This document shows positions 8,843-18,234 of a stretch of DNA of 52,758 bases, piece by piece. Below the pieces are notes generated by a model. It was not told the origin of the DNA. It ran no database searches and saw nothing but the letters and a program-made list of their open reading frames with translations. The position numbers and the translations under genes were made by a program. Source of the stretch: Candidatus Omnitrophota bacterium (GTDB lineage Bacteria; Omnitrophota; Omnitrophia; Omnitrophales; Aquincolibacteriaceae). The stretch is from the NCBI GenBank assembly GCA_016930235.1, contig JAFGHI010000026.1:1-52758 (forward strand), written 5' to 3'. Every line of letters starts with the position of its first letter. Position 1 is the first letter of the stretch.

Positions 8843-9902
8843 CCGTCCGCCGCGTATCCTGATCACACGAACAGACCGCATAGGGGATCTAGTTCTTTCG
8901 ACGCCTGTGTTTCAGGTTTTACGGGAAAAGTATCCCGGCGCATGGCTGTCCTGCCTGACATTCTTGGAAAACCAGGAAATTGTCAAAGGGAATCCCTTTC
9001 TGGATGAGATTATTCTTTACGACAAGAAGGGGAGTGAAAAAGGTTTTTGGGGAAATCTTCGGTTCGCTCATGGAATTGCGCGAAGGAAGTTTGATGTTGT
9101 CATTCATCTTCATGCTACAAACCGGATGCATTGGGTCGGTTGGCTTGCCAAGATTCCGGTGAGAATCGGTTGGGACAGGAAGTGCCCATGGGCTATCAAC
9201 CATGCCTATCAAGATGTTAAAAAAAAGGGCCTTCAACATGAAGTGGAATACAATTTTGACCTGCTTCAATTTCTAGGGGTTGAAAAACCGGAGAGCTTGA
9301 AGACATTTTTTCCTGTTCAGGAGCGCTCGCGTCGGTCTCTTGAGAATCTTTTGCGCAATCATCAAGTTTCGCTCGACAGGGGTTTGGTCATTTTAAGTCC
9401 GGGAGCGAGTTGCCCGTCAAAAAGATGGCCTGCCCGCCGATTCGGGGAATTAATCAACGGTATCCGCCAAAAGCAGGAGGTGACGTTTATAGCCATCGGG
9501 ACGTCTGAAGATCAATCGTTAGTCAGGCAGATCCAGCAAGTTGCGGATCAACCTGTCTTGGATTTAAGCGGACGTCTAAACTTGGGGATGCTTGGGGCCT
9601 TGTTTGAAAAAACGGCTCTTTTGATTTCGAATGATTCGGGGCCTGTTCATATTGCCTCAGCATTGGCCGTTCCCGTTGTTTCTATTTTTGGGCGCAATGA
9701 TCCTGGGCTTTCGCCGACGAGGTGGAGACCTCTTGGGGAAAATTCGAAAGTCATATGGAAAGATGTCGGGTGCGAAAAGTGTTTGGCTCACCGATGCGAG
9801 ATCAATTTTCTTTGCATGGATGCCGTTTCGGTGGCGGAGGTTTTGAAGGCAGCGGAATCTCTTTTGGAGCCCTCGTTCGAAAAGGTGAAAGGGACAAGAT
9901 GA
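8826..9902 (+). CDS. GT9 family heptosyltransferase-like glycosyltransferase
   Basis: A single GT9 domain of 358 residues: RILITRTDRIGDLVLSTPVFQ at the N-terminus, SPGASCPSKRWPARRFGEL, ISNDSGPVHIASALAVPVV and a C-terminal cysteine cluster C-x2-C-x4-C-x5-C. The family moves ADP-activated heptose (or related sugars) onto LPS inner core. I prefer ATG 8826, which gives the usual short N-terminus before the first beta strand and overlaps the upstream gene by 17 bp; the track start at GTG 8787 adds residues that are only a shadow of the previous frame. Part of the four-gene glycosyltransferase run, between a GT9-GT9 fusion and another GT9. Confidence 0.88.
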   Translation: MLLPVDRPPRILITRTDRIGDLVLSTPVFQVLREKYPGAWLSCLTFLENQEIVKGNPFLDEIILYDKKGSEKGFWGNLRFAHGIARRKFDVVIHLHATNRMHWVGWLAKIPVRIGWDRKCPWAINHAYQDVKKKGLQHEVEYNFDLLQFLGVEKPESLKTFFPVQERSRRSLENLLRNHQVSLDRGLVILSPGASCPSKRWPARRFGELINGIRQKQEVTFIAIGTSEDQSLVRQIQQVADQPVLDLSGRLNLGMLGALFEKTALLISNDSGPVHIASALAVPVVSIFGRNDPGLSPTRWRPLGENSKVIWKDVGCEKCLAHRCEINFLCMDAVSVAEVLKAAESLLEPSFEKVKGTR

Positions 9903-11008
9903 ATCGATCGATACGAAGAGTTTTGATTGCAGCCCCTTATGGGATTGGGGACCTCCTTTTTTTGACACCTGTTTTTCGGGCATTAAGACTTCTACCTACG
10001 GTTGAGAAGGTGGATCTTTTATTGGGGTCGCGTACGGAAGTTATTGCTGAATCAAATCCTCACGTCGATGAAATCTTTTCGGTCGACAAGGATTTTTACC
10101 ATGCACAATCCAAAAGAGTCGTACTTCTGGATCTTTATCGTTTGGCCAAGAGACTGCGCAGAAATCGATATGATCTCTTACTGGATTATTCGATGCGTGA
10201 CGAATATTCCTTCTTCGGCCAATTCTTTCTCGGGATTCCGATTCGTGCCGGATTCAGTTACCGGCGGCGGGGATTTTTCTTAAACCGTAAAATTTTTCTG
10301 CCTCAAGGGTTTTATGGACATCATGTCGTGAATTATGTTTGCCAAGTGGCTGAAAAGGCTGAGGTACCGGTGCGTGACCGTTTCATGGAGTTTTATTTAA
10401 CCGATCAGGATCGCCAGGAAGCGATGCAATACCTGAAAGATCATCGCGTTCATTTTAAAAAATGGATCACCCTCAGCCCGGGAGGGGGAGAATCATGGGG
10501 GAAGGATGCTCATTTTAAACGCTGGCCCGTTCCCCTTTTTGCTGCGCTGATGAATGGATTAAAAAGATTCGTTGATTTTGACGGCGTGATTCTTCTGGGG
10601 AGTTCAAAGGAAAAGGAATTAGTCCGTAATTGGCAGAATTATACGAAGATTACTTCTTTGAATGCGATGGGGGAGGTAACTCTACCGCAGGCGGCGGCGC
10701 TTATTGAAAAGTCACTCCTTTTTGTGGGAAACGACGGCGGACTGGTCCATTTAAGTCATGCCCTTCATGTTCCCTTGATTGCTTTCTACGGACCTGTGGA
10801 CCCCGAAGTCTATGGGCCGTTTCCGCCTTCATCCGATGCAATAGCGATTTATCGAAGTGACCTTGACTGCCGTCCGTGTTACCAAAAATTTCGTTATCGA
10901 AACGATTGTCCCGGAAGGGAGTGCCTTCAGGATTTAAAACCCGAGGATGTTCTTCGAATTTTAGAAAAAAAGAATTTTTTTAAATCAGGGATATTTTCTT
11001 GGCGATGA
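9899..11008 (+). CDS. GT9 family heptosyltransferase-like glycosyltransferase, last of the core-assembly run
   Basis: A 369-residue GT9 protein. ATG 9899 overlaps the previous stop as ATGA and is followed by RRVLIAAPYGIGDLLFLTPVF, the normal family N-terminus; the 59 extra residues in the track (from 9722) are out-of-frame shadow. Other family marks are LSPGGGESWGKDAHFKRWP, VGNDGGLVHLSHAL and FYGPVDPEVYGP. Substitution of GGLVH for the usual SGPMH-type motif and of YGPVDP for FGPTDP makes it the most divergent of the set, so its donor may not be heptose. The C-terminal cysteine cluster is C-x2-C-x9-C-x4-C. The reading runs to TGA 11008, 15 bp before the DUF3108 gene. Confidence 0.86.
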   Translation: MNRSIRRVLIAAPYGIGDLLFLTPVFRALRLLPTVEKVDLLLGSRTEVIAESNPHVDEIFSVDKDFYHAQSKRVVLLDLYRLAKRLRRNRYDLLLDYSMRDEYSFFGQFFLGIPIRAGFSYRRRGFFLNRKIFLPQGFYGHHVVNYVCQVAEKAEVPVRDRFMEFYLTDQDRQEAMQYLKDHRVHFKKWITLSPGGGESWGKDAHFKRWPVPLFAALMNGLKRFVDFDGVILLGSSKEKELVRNWQNYTKITSLNAMGEVTLPQAAALIEKSLLFVGNDGGLVHLSHALHVPLIAFYGPVDPEVYGPFPPSSDAIAIYRSDLDCRPCYQKFRYRNDCPGRECLQDLKPEDVLRILEKKNFFKSGIFSWR

Positions 11009-11023
11009 AAATATTTTTCCACA

Positions 11024-11830
11024 ATGCCTTTGTCTAAAGTTTTATGTCTAACCGTGACGGCATTTTTAGTTTCCGCTTGTCCTTTGAGGGGGGAAGATAA
11101 AGTCTATCCGCGTGCCGAACATCCGCGACGGCAGCTTTATGTCGGCGAGACTCTCACGGCGGACATTCATTACTTCAAGATGCCCCTTGGCCGTGCGGTA
11201 AGCAGCGTCAAAGAGATCGTAACTTTAGGGGATCGTCAGGCCTATCATATCGTTCTCAAAGTCCGGTCCTCACGTTTTGTGGATTGGATTTACAAAGTTC
11301 GCGATGAACATCATTCTTATGTCGATGTTGAAACCCTAACGACTTTGAAATACGAGAAGAATCTCGAAGAAGGACATGTTGGTTCCCAAGAGAAAATGAT
11401 CCGGGATTTTAACGGGGGACACGTTACCTTTGAGAATCTAAAAACGCATGAAAAAACGGTTTTAGAGGTACCTGAAGACATCCAAGATCCTCTTTCCTGT
11501 GGTTATTGGTTTCGAACAATTTCAGTTGCTCCGGAGGATGAGATTTCTATCCCCGTGGTAACGCAAAACAAGAAATGGAGGATGAACGTCAAGACCTATA
11601 AGGTCGAGACGCTTTGTTTGGATGATTTAGGTGAATTTCAAGCGATGGAAGTAGAGCCGGCCATGGACTTTGCGGGTATTTTTGTCAGGAAGGGCAAAAT
11701 ACGGGGATGGATGAGTATGGACGAAAGACGGATTCCCCTCCGTATGAAAGTGAAAATACCGATTTTTGGAAATGTTGTCGCCGAAGTTGTAGAATATAAA
11801 TCCGGAGAAGATAACGATCAGGAAGTCTGA
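11024..11830 (+). CDS. DUF3108 family lipoprotein
   Basis: A 268-residue protein with a lipoprotein signal peptide: hydrophobic VLCLTVTAFLVSAC, where VSAC fits the lipobox and the cysteine would be lipidated. The rest is a beta-rich DUF3108-type domain (GETLTADIHYFKMPLGRA, YHIVLKVRSSRFVDWIYKV, GWMSMDERRIPLRMKVKIPIFG). The domain's function is not established; it is usually seen in envelope proteins of Gram-negative bacteria. It sits 15 bp after the last glycosyltransferase, so it is probably co-transcribed and acts at the outer or inner membrane in glycolipid handling, which is inference from position. No catalytic motif is visible. Confidence 0.82.
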   Translation: MPLSKVLCLTVTAFLVSACPLRGEDKVYPRAEHPRRQLYVGETLTADIHYFKMPLGRAVSSVKEIVTLGDRQAYHIVLKVRSSRFVDWIYKVRDEHHSYVDVETLTTLKYEKNLEEGHVGSQEKMIRDFNGGHVTFENLKTHEKTVLEVPEDIQDPLSCGYWFRTISVAPEDEISIPVVTQNKKWRMNVKTYKVETLCLDDLGEFQAMEVEPAMDFAGIFVRKGKIRGWMSMDERRIPLRMKVKIPIFGNVVAEVVEYKSGEDNDQEV

Positions 11831-11858
11831 TCTTCTTTTGTAAAGGAGGGTTGTTATT

Positions 11859-12725
11859 GTGAAATCTTTCTTGAAAGTGTCTGCAGGGATTTTTCTGTCT
11901 TTCTTTATTTTATGGGCCGCCGCGTTTCTTTATCTTCCAATGCCTGGGCATATTCCCGTTCTGATGTATCACTTTCTTGGCAGCGAGCAAGACGCAGCCC
12001 AATCCAAGAATGTTCTTTCAACAAAAAGTTTTGAGCGGCAGATGAATTTCTTGAAAAATATGGGGTACCGCGTCATTTCGTTGGATGAACTTTATGAAAT
12101 TAAAAATGGGTTAAGGAAACCACGAGGGCGTGAAATTGCAATAACTTTTGATGACGGGAATTATACCTTTGAGACCTTAGCCGCGCCTATACTTCAAAAG
12201 TTTCAATTCCCGGTCGCTGTTTTTATTATCAGTGATAATATCCGGCACAAGCAACATGGAAGCATGACGCAAGAGGCGATACAACGTTTAATGAACTATC
12301 CTTGGGTAACCTTTGGAAGTCATTCCCAAAACCACCCTTTCCTAACCGAAGTTGATAAAGAAAAATTACAGGAAGAAATCATGGGATCCAAAGAGGTTTT
12401 GGAAGAAATGTTCGATGTCCCTTTTTATTATTTTAGTTATCCGTATGGAGTTTTTGATCTTAGATCTATGGACATGGTTAAGCAAGCCGGATACAGACTT
12501 GCCTTCACAACGTCGTTTAAGAAACTTCACGGGATTAAAGAGAATCCGTTTGCTTTAACCCGTGTTAAAATCACAAGGTCATCGGATAACCTTTTTGCGT
12601 ATTGGTTTAAGACGTCCGGACTCTATCAGGGGTTTAAGGCATTTCGTTCGAGGTTTATCAAATCCCAGGAGGAAAGTGATCCTATCGGTCAAATTGAATA
12701 TGGAAATGTCGGTGATTTAGTCTAA
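11859..12725 (+). CDS. Membrane-anchored polysaccharide deacetylase (CE4/NodB)
   Basis: NodB-type deacetylases remove N- or O-acetyl groups from polysaccharides in a metal-dependent reaction. The 288-residue protein has an N-terminal signal anchor (about residues 8-28), then VLMYHF, ITFDDGNYT (catalytic aspartate and metal-binding aspartate), SHSQNHPFL (metal-binding histidines, H-x3-H) and FSYPYGVFD. This set is closest to the PgaB/IcaB-like sub-type. GTG start at 11859 is supported by an excellent AAGGAGG 10 nt upstream. The C-terminal ~30 residues after the domain are polar and unassigned. Placement after the core glycosyltransferases suggests the substrate is a surface or LPS-linked glycan, or peptidoglycan. 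Confidence 0.87.
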   Translation: MKSFLKVSAGIFLSFFILWAAAFLYLPMPGHIPVLMYHFLGSEQDAAQSKNVLSTKSFERQMNFLKNMGYRVISLDELYEIKNGLRKPRGREIAITFDDGNYTFETLAAPILQKFQFPVAVFIISDNIRHKQHGSMTQEAIQRLMNYPWVTFGSHSQNHPFLTEVDKEKLQEEIMGSKEVLEEMFDVPFYYFSYPYGVFDLRSMDMVKQAGYRLAFTTSFKKLHGIKENPFALTRVKITRSSDNLFAYWFKTSGLYQGFKAFRSRFIKSQEESDPIGQIEYGNVGDLV

Positions 12726-12920
12726 AGAACCCCTCTTTGGACACTATTTCAAAAAAAATTCCCCCGAAATCAAACATAACTCGTTCGAATCATTGATGTT
12801 ACGACATTTTTGGTTCATTGACACCTAGGATTAAGGGTGATAATATATACTCTTTTTAGTCAGCCTTTTTTCCGTAAAGTATTTGAAATCAACTGTTTAG
12901 CATAGACTTAATACTTCTTC
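12726..12920 (+). other. Intergenic region separating two LPS operons
   Basis: This 195-bp stretch has no ORF of note. It is AT-rich at its 3' half and holds the predicted promoter at 12818-12846. An A-run (AAAAAAAA near 12752) is present, but no convincing GC-rich terminator hairpin precedes it. Confidence 0.6.
12818..12846 (+). promoter_or_regulatory. Predicted sigma70 promoter for the hldE1-kdsB-pyrG-kdsA-kdsD block
   Basis: TTGACA at 12818-12823 is a perfect -35 box. Two -10 candidates follow: GATAAT (12839-12844, 15-bp spacer, 5/6 match) and TAATAT (12841-12846, 17-bp spacer, 4/6 match). The expected transcription start would lie ~65-70 nt before the kinase ATG at 12921. It is in a non-coding gap and correctly oriented. 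Confidence 0.6.
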
Positions 12921-13964
12921 ATGAAATCAGGAATAGCGTTAGCCCATAGCGAAAAAAAGCGTTTACAAGATTTGCTTGATTCCTTCCAGAAGGTACGCGT
13001 TCTCGTTGTCGGTGATTTTATTTTAGACCAGTTCATTTGGGGGAGCGTTGATCGTATCTCACCCGAAGCCCCTGTCCCTGTTGTCCATGTCCAGCGCGAG
13101 TCTTATATGCCCGGTGGTTCTCTGAATGTTGGCAATAATATCCGGGCCTTGCATGGGATCGTTTATCCCTGTGGGGTTGTTGGACGTGACCGGGAAGGCA
13201 GGATGCTTGTCCGCTTGATTCGCCGTGAAAAAATTGAAACAACGGGTATTGTTTACGCGACGGACCGGCCCACCTGCGTTAAAACGAGAGTCATTGCCCA
13301 TTCGCAGCAGGTCGTTCGTTTTGATCGGGAAAAAACGCATGACCTTGCACCTGAACTAAAAAGAAAGATATTTCAGTTTGTTCAAAAAAGTATCTCTTCT
13401 GTGGATGTCGTTTTGATCGAAGACTATGGAAAAGGAGTTATTCAGCCACGTCTTTTAAAACAAATCATCGATTTGTCCCAGAAACATCGCAAACCTGTTT
13501 TAGTCGATCCGAAAGAAAAACACTTCTCTTATTATGCCGGTGCGACGGTCATTACTCCCAACCGTAAAGAGGCCTTTCAGGCTTACTCGAATGATCGAGG
13601 GGAGGATAAAAATATATCGGTTGAAGATGTCGGCAAGGACTTAATGAAAAGGCTTAATCTCAAAGCTGTTTTGATCACATTGGGTGAAGATGGCATGGCT
13701 TTATTTGAAAAGGGGAAATCGATGGTCACCATTCCGACGGCGGCTAGGGAAGTCTACGATGTTTCCGGAGCCGGAGATACGGTCATCGCGGTTTTAAGTA
13801 TGGCCATGGCCGCGGGAGCATCCATGAAGGAGGCCTCGATTATTGCGAACTTGGCTGCAGGGATTGTGGTAGGAAAACTTGGAACAGCAGTCGTAACGTT
13901 TAAGGAGTTGCGCCAGGCGATTGAGAATTGTCCGGGGACCCGAAACCTGAAGAGGAAGAGGTAA
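12921..13964 (+). CDS. D-glycero-beta-D-manno-heptose-7-phosphate kinase (HldE N-terminal-type, single domain)
   Basis: A PfkB/ribokinase-fold kinase of the RfaE domain I type: VLVVGDFILDQFIWGSVDRISPEAPVPVV, GGSLNVGNNIRALHG and the ATP/anion-hole motif VSGAGDTVIAVL. It phosphorylates heptose-7-phosphate at C1 on the way to ADP-heptose, the donor expected for the GT9 enzymes upstream. It is 347 residues and lacks the C-terminal adenylyltransferase domain found in E. coli HldE, so the nucleotidylation step must be a separate gene (HldC type) outside the window; gmhA, gmhB and the epimerase are also not here. It is first after a likely promoter and 4 bp from kdsB. Confidence 0.9.
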   Translation: MKSGIALAHSEKKRLQDLLDSFQKVRVLVVGDFILDQFIWGSVDRISPEAPVPVVHVQRESYMPGGSLNVGNNIRALHGIVYPCGVVGRDREGRMLVRLIRREKIETTGIVYATDRPTCVKTRVIAHSQQVVRFDREKTHDLAPELKRKIFQFVQKSISSVDVVLIEDYGKGVIQPRLLKQIIDLSQKHRKPVLVDPKEKHFSYYAGATVITPNRKEAFQAYSNDRGEDKNISVEDVGKDLMKRLNLKAVLITLGEDGMALFEKGKSMVTIPTAAREVYDVSGAGDTVIAVLSMAMAAGASMKEASIIANLAAGIVVGKLGTAVVTFKELRQAIENCPGTRNLKRKR

Positions 13965-13968
13965 GGGG

Positions 13969-14718
13969 ATGGGTTTGAAGGTGGTGGCTGTGATTCCAGC
14001 CAGGCTTGGGTCGACAAGGATGAATGAAAAGGTCCTACGTTTGATCCAAGGACGCCCGATGATTCAGCATGTTTGGGAAAGGGCGAAACAGACAAAAGGT
14101 TTGGACGATGTGATCGTTGCCTGCGATGATGAACGGGTTCAGGCCTGCGTTGAAGATTTTGGCGGCAAGGCTGTCCTGACGAGTCAGGATCATCCCAATG
14201 GAAGTTCACGAGTTGCGGAAGTTGCCGCCAAGACGGAAGCTGATGTTTTGATCAATATTCAAGGTGACGAACCCCTGATCGATCCTCGCGGCGTTGGGCA
14301 GTTACAGGAAATCTTTCGCCAAGACAAAAGTGTTCAGGTCGCCACCTTAGCGGTCAAAAAAAGAAATCTGGAAGATTGTCAAAACCCCAATATTGTGAAG
14401 GTTGTCTGTAACGAGAAGGGCGATGCCCTTTACTTTTCCCGAGCCCCGATCCCTTACGACCGAAGTTTGGGACAAGGCTCGGAAATCTTTTTGAAGCATC
14501 TCGGGATTTATGGTTACCGGAAATCATTTCTATTGGATTTTGTCGGCTGGCAGCCGGGTTTTCTCGAAGACATTGAGAAGCTTGAACAGCTTAGGATTCT
14601 TGAGCGGGGGATCTCAATCCGGGTTTTAGAAACGACCTATGATTCCTGGAGTGTTGATACTGAAGAGGACTTGGAAATTGTGGAAAAGAAAATGGCAAAA
14701 TTAAAACGGGGCGCCTAA
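13969..14718 (+). CDS. kdsB: 3-deoxy-manno-octulosonate cytidylyltransferase (CMP-Kdo synthetase)
   Basis: Activates Kdo with CTP to CMP-Kdo, the substrate of WaaA. The 249-residue protein opens with VVAVIPARLGSTRMNEKVL, the nucleotide-binding loop of the family, and has GRPMIQHVWERA, HPNGSSRVAE, INIQGDEPLI (metal-binding aspartate) and SRAPIPYDR. The usual LPGKPL after the first loop is replaced by MNEKVL, a mild divergence. SD-like GAGGAAGAGGTAAGGGG precedes the ATG at 13969. The downstream neighbour is pyrG, which makes the CTP used here, and kdsA, so substrate supply is grouped. Confidence 0.93.
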   Translation: MGLKVVAVIPARLGSTRMNEKVLRLIQGRPMIQHVWERAKQTKGLDDVIVACDDERVQACVEDFGGKAVLTSQDHPNGSSRVAEVAAKTEADVLINIQGDEPLIDPRGVGQLQEIFRQDKSVQVATLAVKKRNLEDCQNPNIVKVVCNEKGDALYFSRAPIPYDRSLGQGSEIFLKHLGIYGYRKSFLLDFVGWQPGFLEDIEKLEQLRILERGISIRVLETTYDSWSVDTEEDLEIVEKKMAKLKRGA

Positions 14719-16422
<1,704 letters not shown>

Positions 16423-16426
16423 CAAA

Positions 16427-17269
16427 ATGCAGGTTCGCGAAATTCGGATTCAAAATATTTGCGTTGGAGATCCCAAGCGATTTGTTTTAATTGCGGGGCC
16501 TTGTGTGATTGAAGATGAAGCAAGCGCTCTTCGGCATGCCGAAGAAATCCTCAAAGTGACCCAAGAAGTTGGGGTCCCGTATATTTATAAGGCCAGTTAT
16601 GATAAAGCCAACCGGTCTTCGGTGAGGTCTTTTCGCGGGCCTGGACTTGAAAAAGGATTAAAGATTCTCGAAAAAGTGAGGAAGAAATTCAATCTCCCGG
16701 TCCTGAGTGATGTCCATAGCGTTGATGAAGCCAAAAAAGCCGGAGAAATTCTCGACGTTATTCAAATCCCTGCGTTTTTGTGCCGGCAAACGGATATTTT
16801 GCTGGCTGCCGCGAAAACCGGCCGAGCCGTGAACGTTAAAAAGGGGCAATTCCTTTCACCTTGGGACATGAAAAATGTCGTCGAAAAGCTGGAATCCGTT
16901 GGCTGCCAAAAAATCCTTTTGACGGACCGCGGAACGACATTTGGTTATCAAAATCTTGTGAGTGATTTTCGTGCCATTCCGGTGATGCGGGGGCTGGGGT
17001 ACCCAGCCGTTTATGATGTGACCCATTCGGTTCAGGTTCCGGGTGGGAAGGGGGAGACTTCCGGAGGAATGGCGGAATTCATACCGGTTTTGGCCCGATG
17101 CGGAGTTGTAGCGGGAGCGGATGCTCTTTTTATTGAAATTCATGAGAGCCCCGAAGAGGCATTATCGGACGGCGCCAATTCTTTAGCTTTGAGGAAATTG
17201 AAACCGTTGTTAGAAATGTTGGTTGAACTTAAAAAGGTGGTCGCGTGCAAGGAGCCTGTTTTGACATGA
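16427..17269 (+). CDS. kdsA: 3-deoxy-8-phosphooctulonate synthase (Kdo-8-phosphate synthase)
   Basis: Condenses arabinose-5-phosphate with phosphoenolpyruvate to Kdo-8-phosphate. Motifs: LIAGPCVIEDE, KASYDKANRSS, LSDVHSVDEAKKAGEILDVIQIPAFLCRQTD, DVTHSVQVPGG and ALFIEIHESPEEALSDGAN. The cysteine in AGPCVIE marks the metal-dependent class of this enzyme (the E. coli non-metal class has asparagine there). At 280 residues the length is normal. The product needs dephosphorylation by KdsC before KdsB can act, yet no kdsC is visible in this window. The stop overlaps the kdsD start as ATGA. Confidence 0.95.
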   Translation: MQVREIRIQNICVGDPKRFVLIAGPCVIEDEASALRHAEEILKVTQEVGVPYIYKASYDKANRSSVRSFRGPGLEKGLKILEKVRKKFNLPVLSDVHSVDEAKKAGEILDVIQIPAFLCRQTDILLAAAKTGRAVNVKKGQFLSPWDMKNVVEKLESVGCQKILLTDRGTTFGYQNLVSDFRAIPVMRGLGYPAVYDVTHSVQVPGGKGETSGGMAEFIPVLARCGVVAGADALFIEIHESPEEALSDGANSLALRKLKPLLEMLVELKKVVACKEPVLT

Positions 17270-18234
17270 AAAAATCGAGACTTAAGACGGCCCGCCAGGT
17301 TCTTGACATTGAAGCCCGCGCTATTTTCGGTTTAAAGAAACGGATCGGCAAAGATTTTGTTGCAGCTGTTGATTTGATGGTGAAGTCCAAAGGACGCGTG
17401 ATCGTTAGCGGTATGGGAAAGCCCGGATTTATTGCGGGGAAGATTGCTGCGACTCTTGCGTCGACGGGGACTCCGAGTTTTTTCCTCCATCCGGCGGAAG
17501 CGGTTCACGGGGATTTAGGGATGGTGACCGACAAGGATGTGATGATTGCCATTTCTCAAAGTGGCGAAACCGAAGAAATTACTCGGATGATGGGTGTTTT
17601 AAAAAAAATAGGAGTTCCGATTATTGCGATGACGAGTAATCCGAAATCGACGTTGGCAAAGTATGCTGATGTGGTGCTGAATCTCGGGGTGACCAAGGAA
17701 GCGTGTCCGCTGAATCTGGCGCCTTCGGCTTCAACAACGGCATCTTTGGCAATGGGGGATGCCTTGGCGTTGGCGCTCCTTAAAGAAAAAGGATTCCGGT
17801 CCGAAGATTTTGCCATGCTTCACCCCGGCGGGAGTTTAGGCAAAAAACTTTTAAAGGTATGTGATTTGATGCGGACGGGCAAAAAAAACCCTGTGGTTAA
17901 ATCCAATAAAACGGTTCGGCAGGCCCTTTTTACGATTACACAGGCAAGAGCCGGAAGTTGTACCATTGTCAATAAAACCGGGAAGCTTGTCGGGATTTTT
18001 ACGGACGGAGATTTAAGAAGGCATCTGAGAGAAGAAGGGGAAGGAATTTTGAACCGGTCCGTCAAAAGTGTTGCGACTTTAATGCCCCTTGTCGTGCAGA
18101 AGGATAATTTGGCTGCCGAGGCTTTGCATTTGATGAAATCAAAAAAGATCGATGAAGTCCCGGTGGTGGACGAAAAAAAACGCGTTGTGGGGCTTTTGGA
18201 TGTTCAAGATCTATTAAAGGCAGGTTTTGTGTAG
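17266..18234 (+). CDS. kdsD: Arabinose-5-phosphate isomerase (KdsD/KpsF)
   Basis: Interconverts ribulose-5-phosphate and arabinose-5-phosphate, the first step of Kdo formation. An N-terminal SIS domain (GRVIVSGMGKPGFIAGKIAATL, HGDLGMV, ISQSGETEEI, LAPSASTTASLAMGDALA) ends with HPGGSLGKKL and is followed by two CBS domains (about residues 205-322). ATG 17266 is chosen because it overlaps the kdsA stop as ATGA and AAGGAG lies 11 nt before it; the track's GTG 17245 is upstream and less likely. Length 322 residues is typical. CBS domains may sense nucleotides, which is inference. Confidence 0.94.
   Translation: MKKSRLKTARQVLDIEARAIFGLKKRIGKDFVAAVDLMVKSKGRVIVSGMGKPGFIAGKIAATLASTGTPSFFLHPAEAVHGDLGMVTDKDVMIAISQSGETEEITRMMGVLKKIGVPIIAMTSNPKSTLAKYADVVLNLGVTKEACPLNLAPSASTTASLAMGDALALALLKEKGFRSEDFAMLHPGGSLGKKLLKVCDLMRTGKKNPVVKSNKTVRQALFTITQARAGSCTIVNKTGKLVGIFTDGDLRRHLREEGEGILNRSVKSVATLMPLVVQKDNLAAEALHLMKSKKIDEVPVVDEKKRVVGLLDVQDLLKAGFV

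Noticed and set aside
9722-9898. N-terminal extension of the last GT9 protein in the track
   Set aside because: It is read out of frame over the previous gene; ATG 9899 with the ATGA overlap gives the normal GT9 N-terminus.
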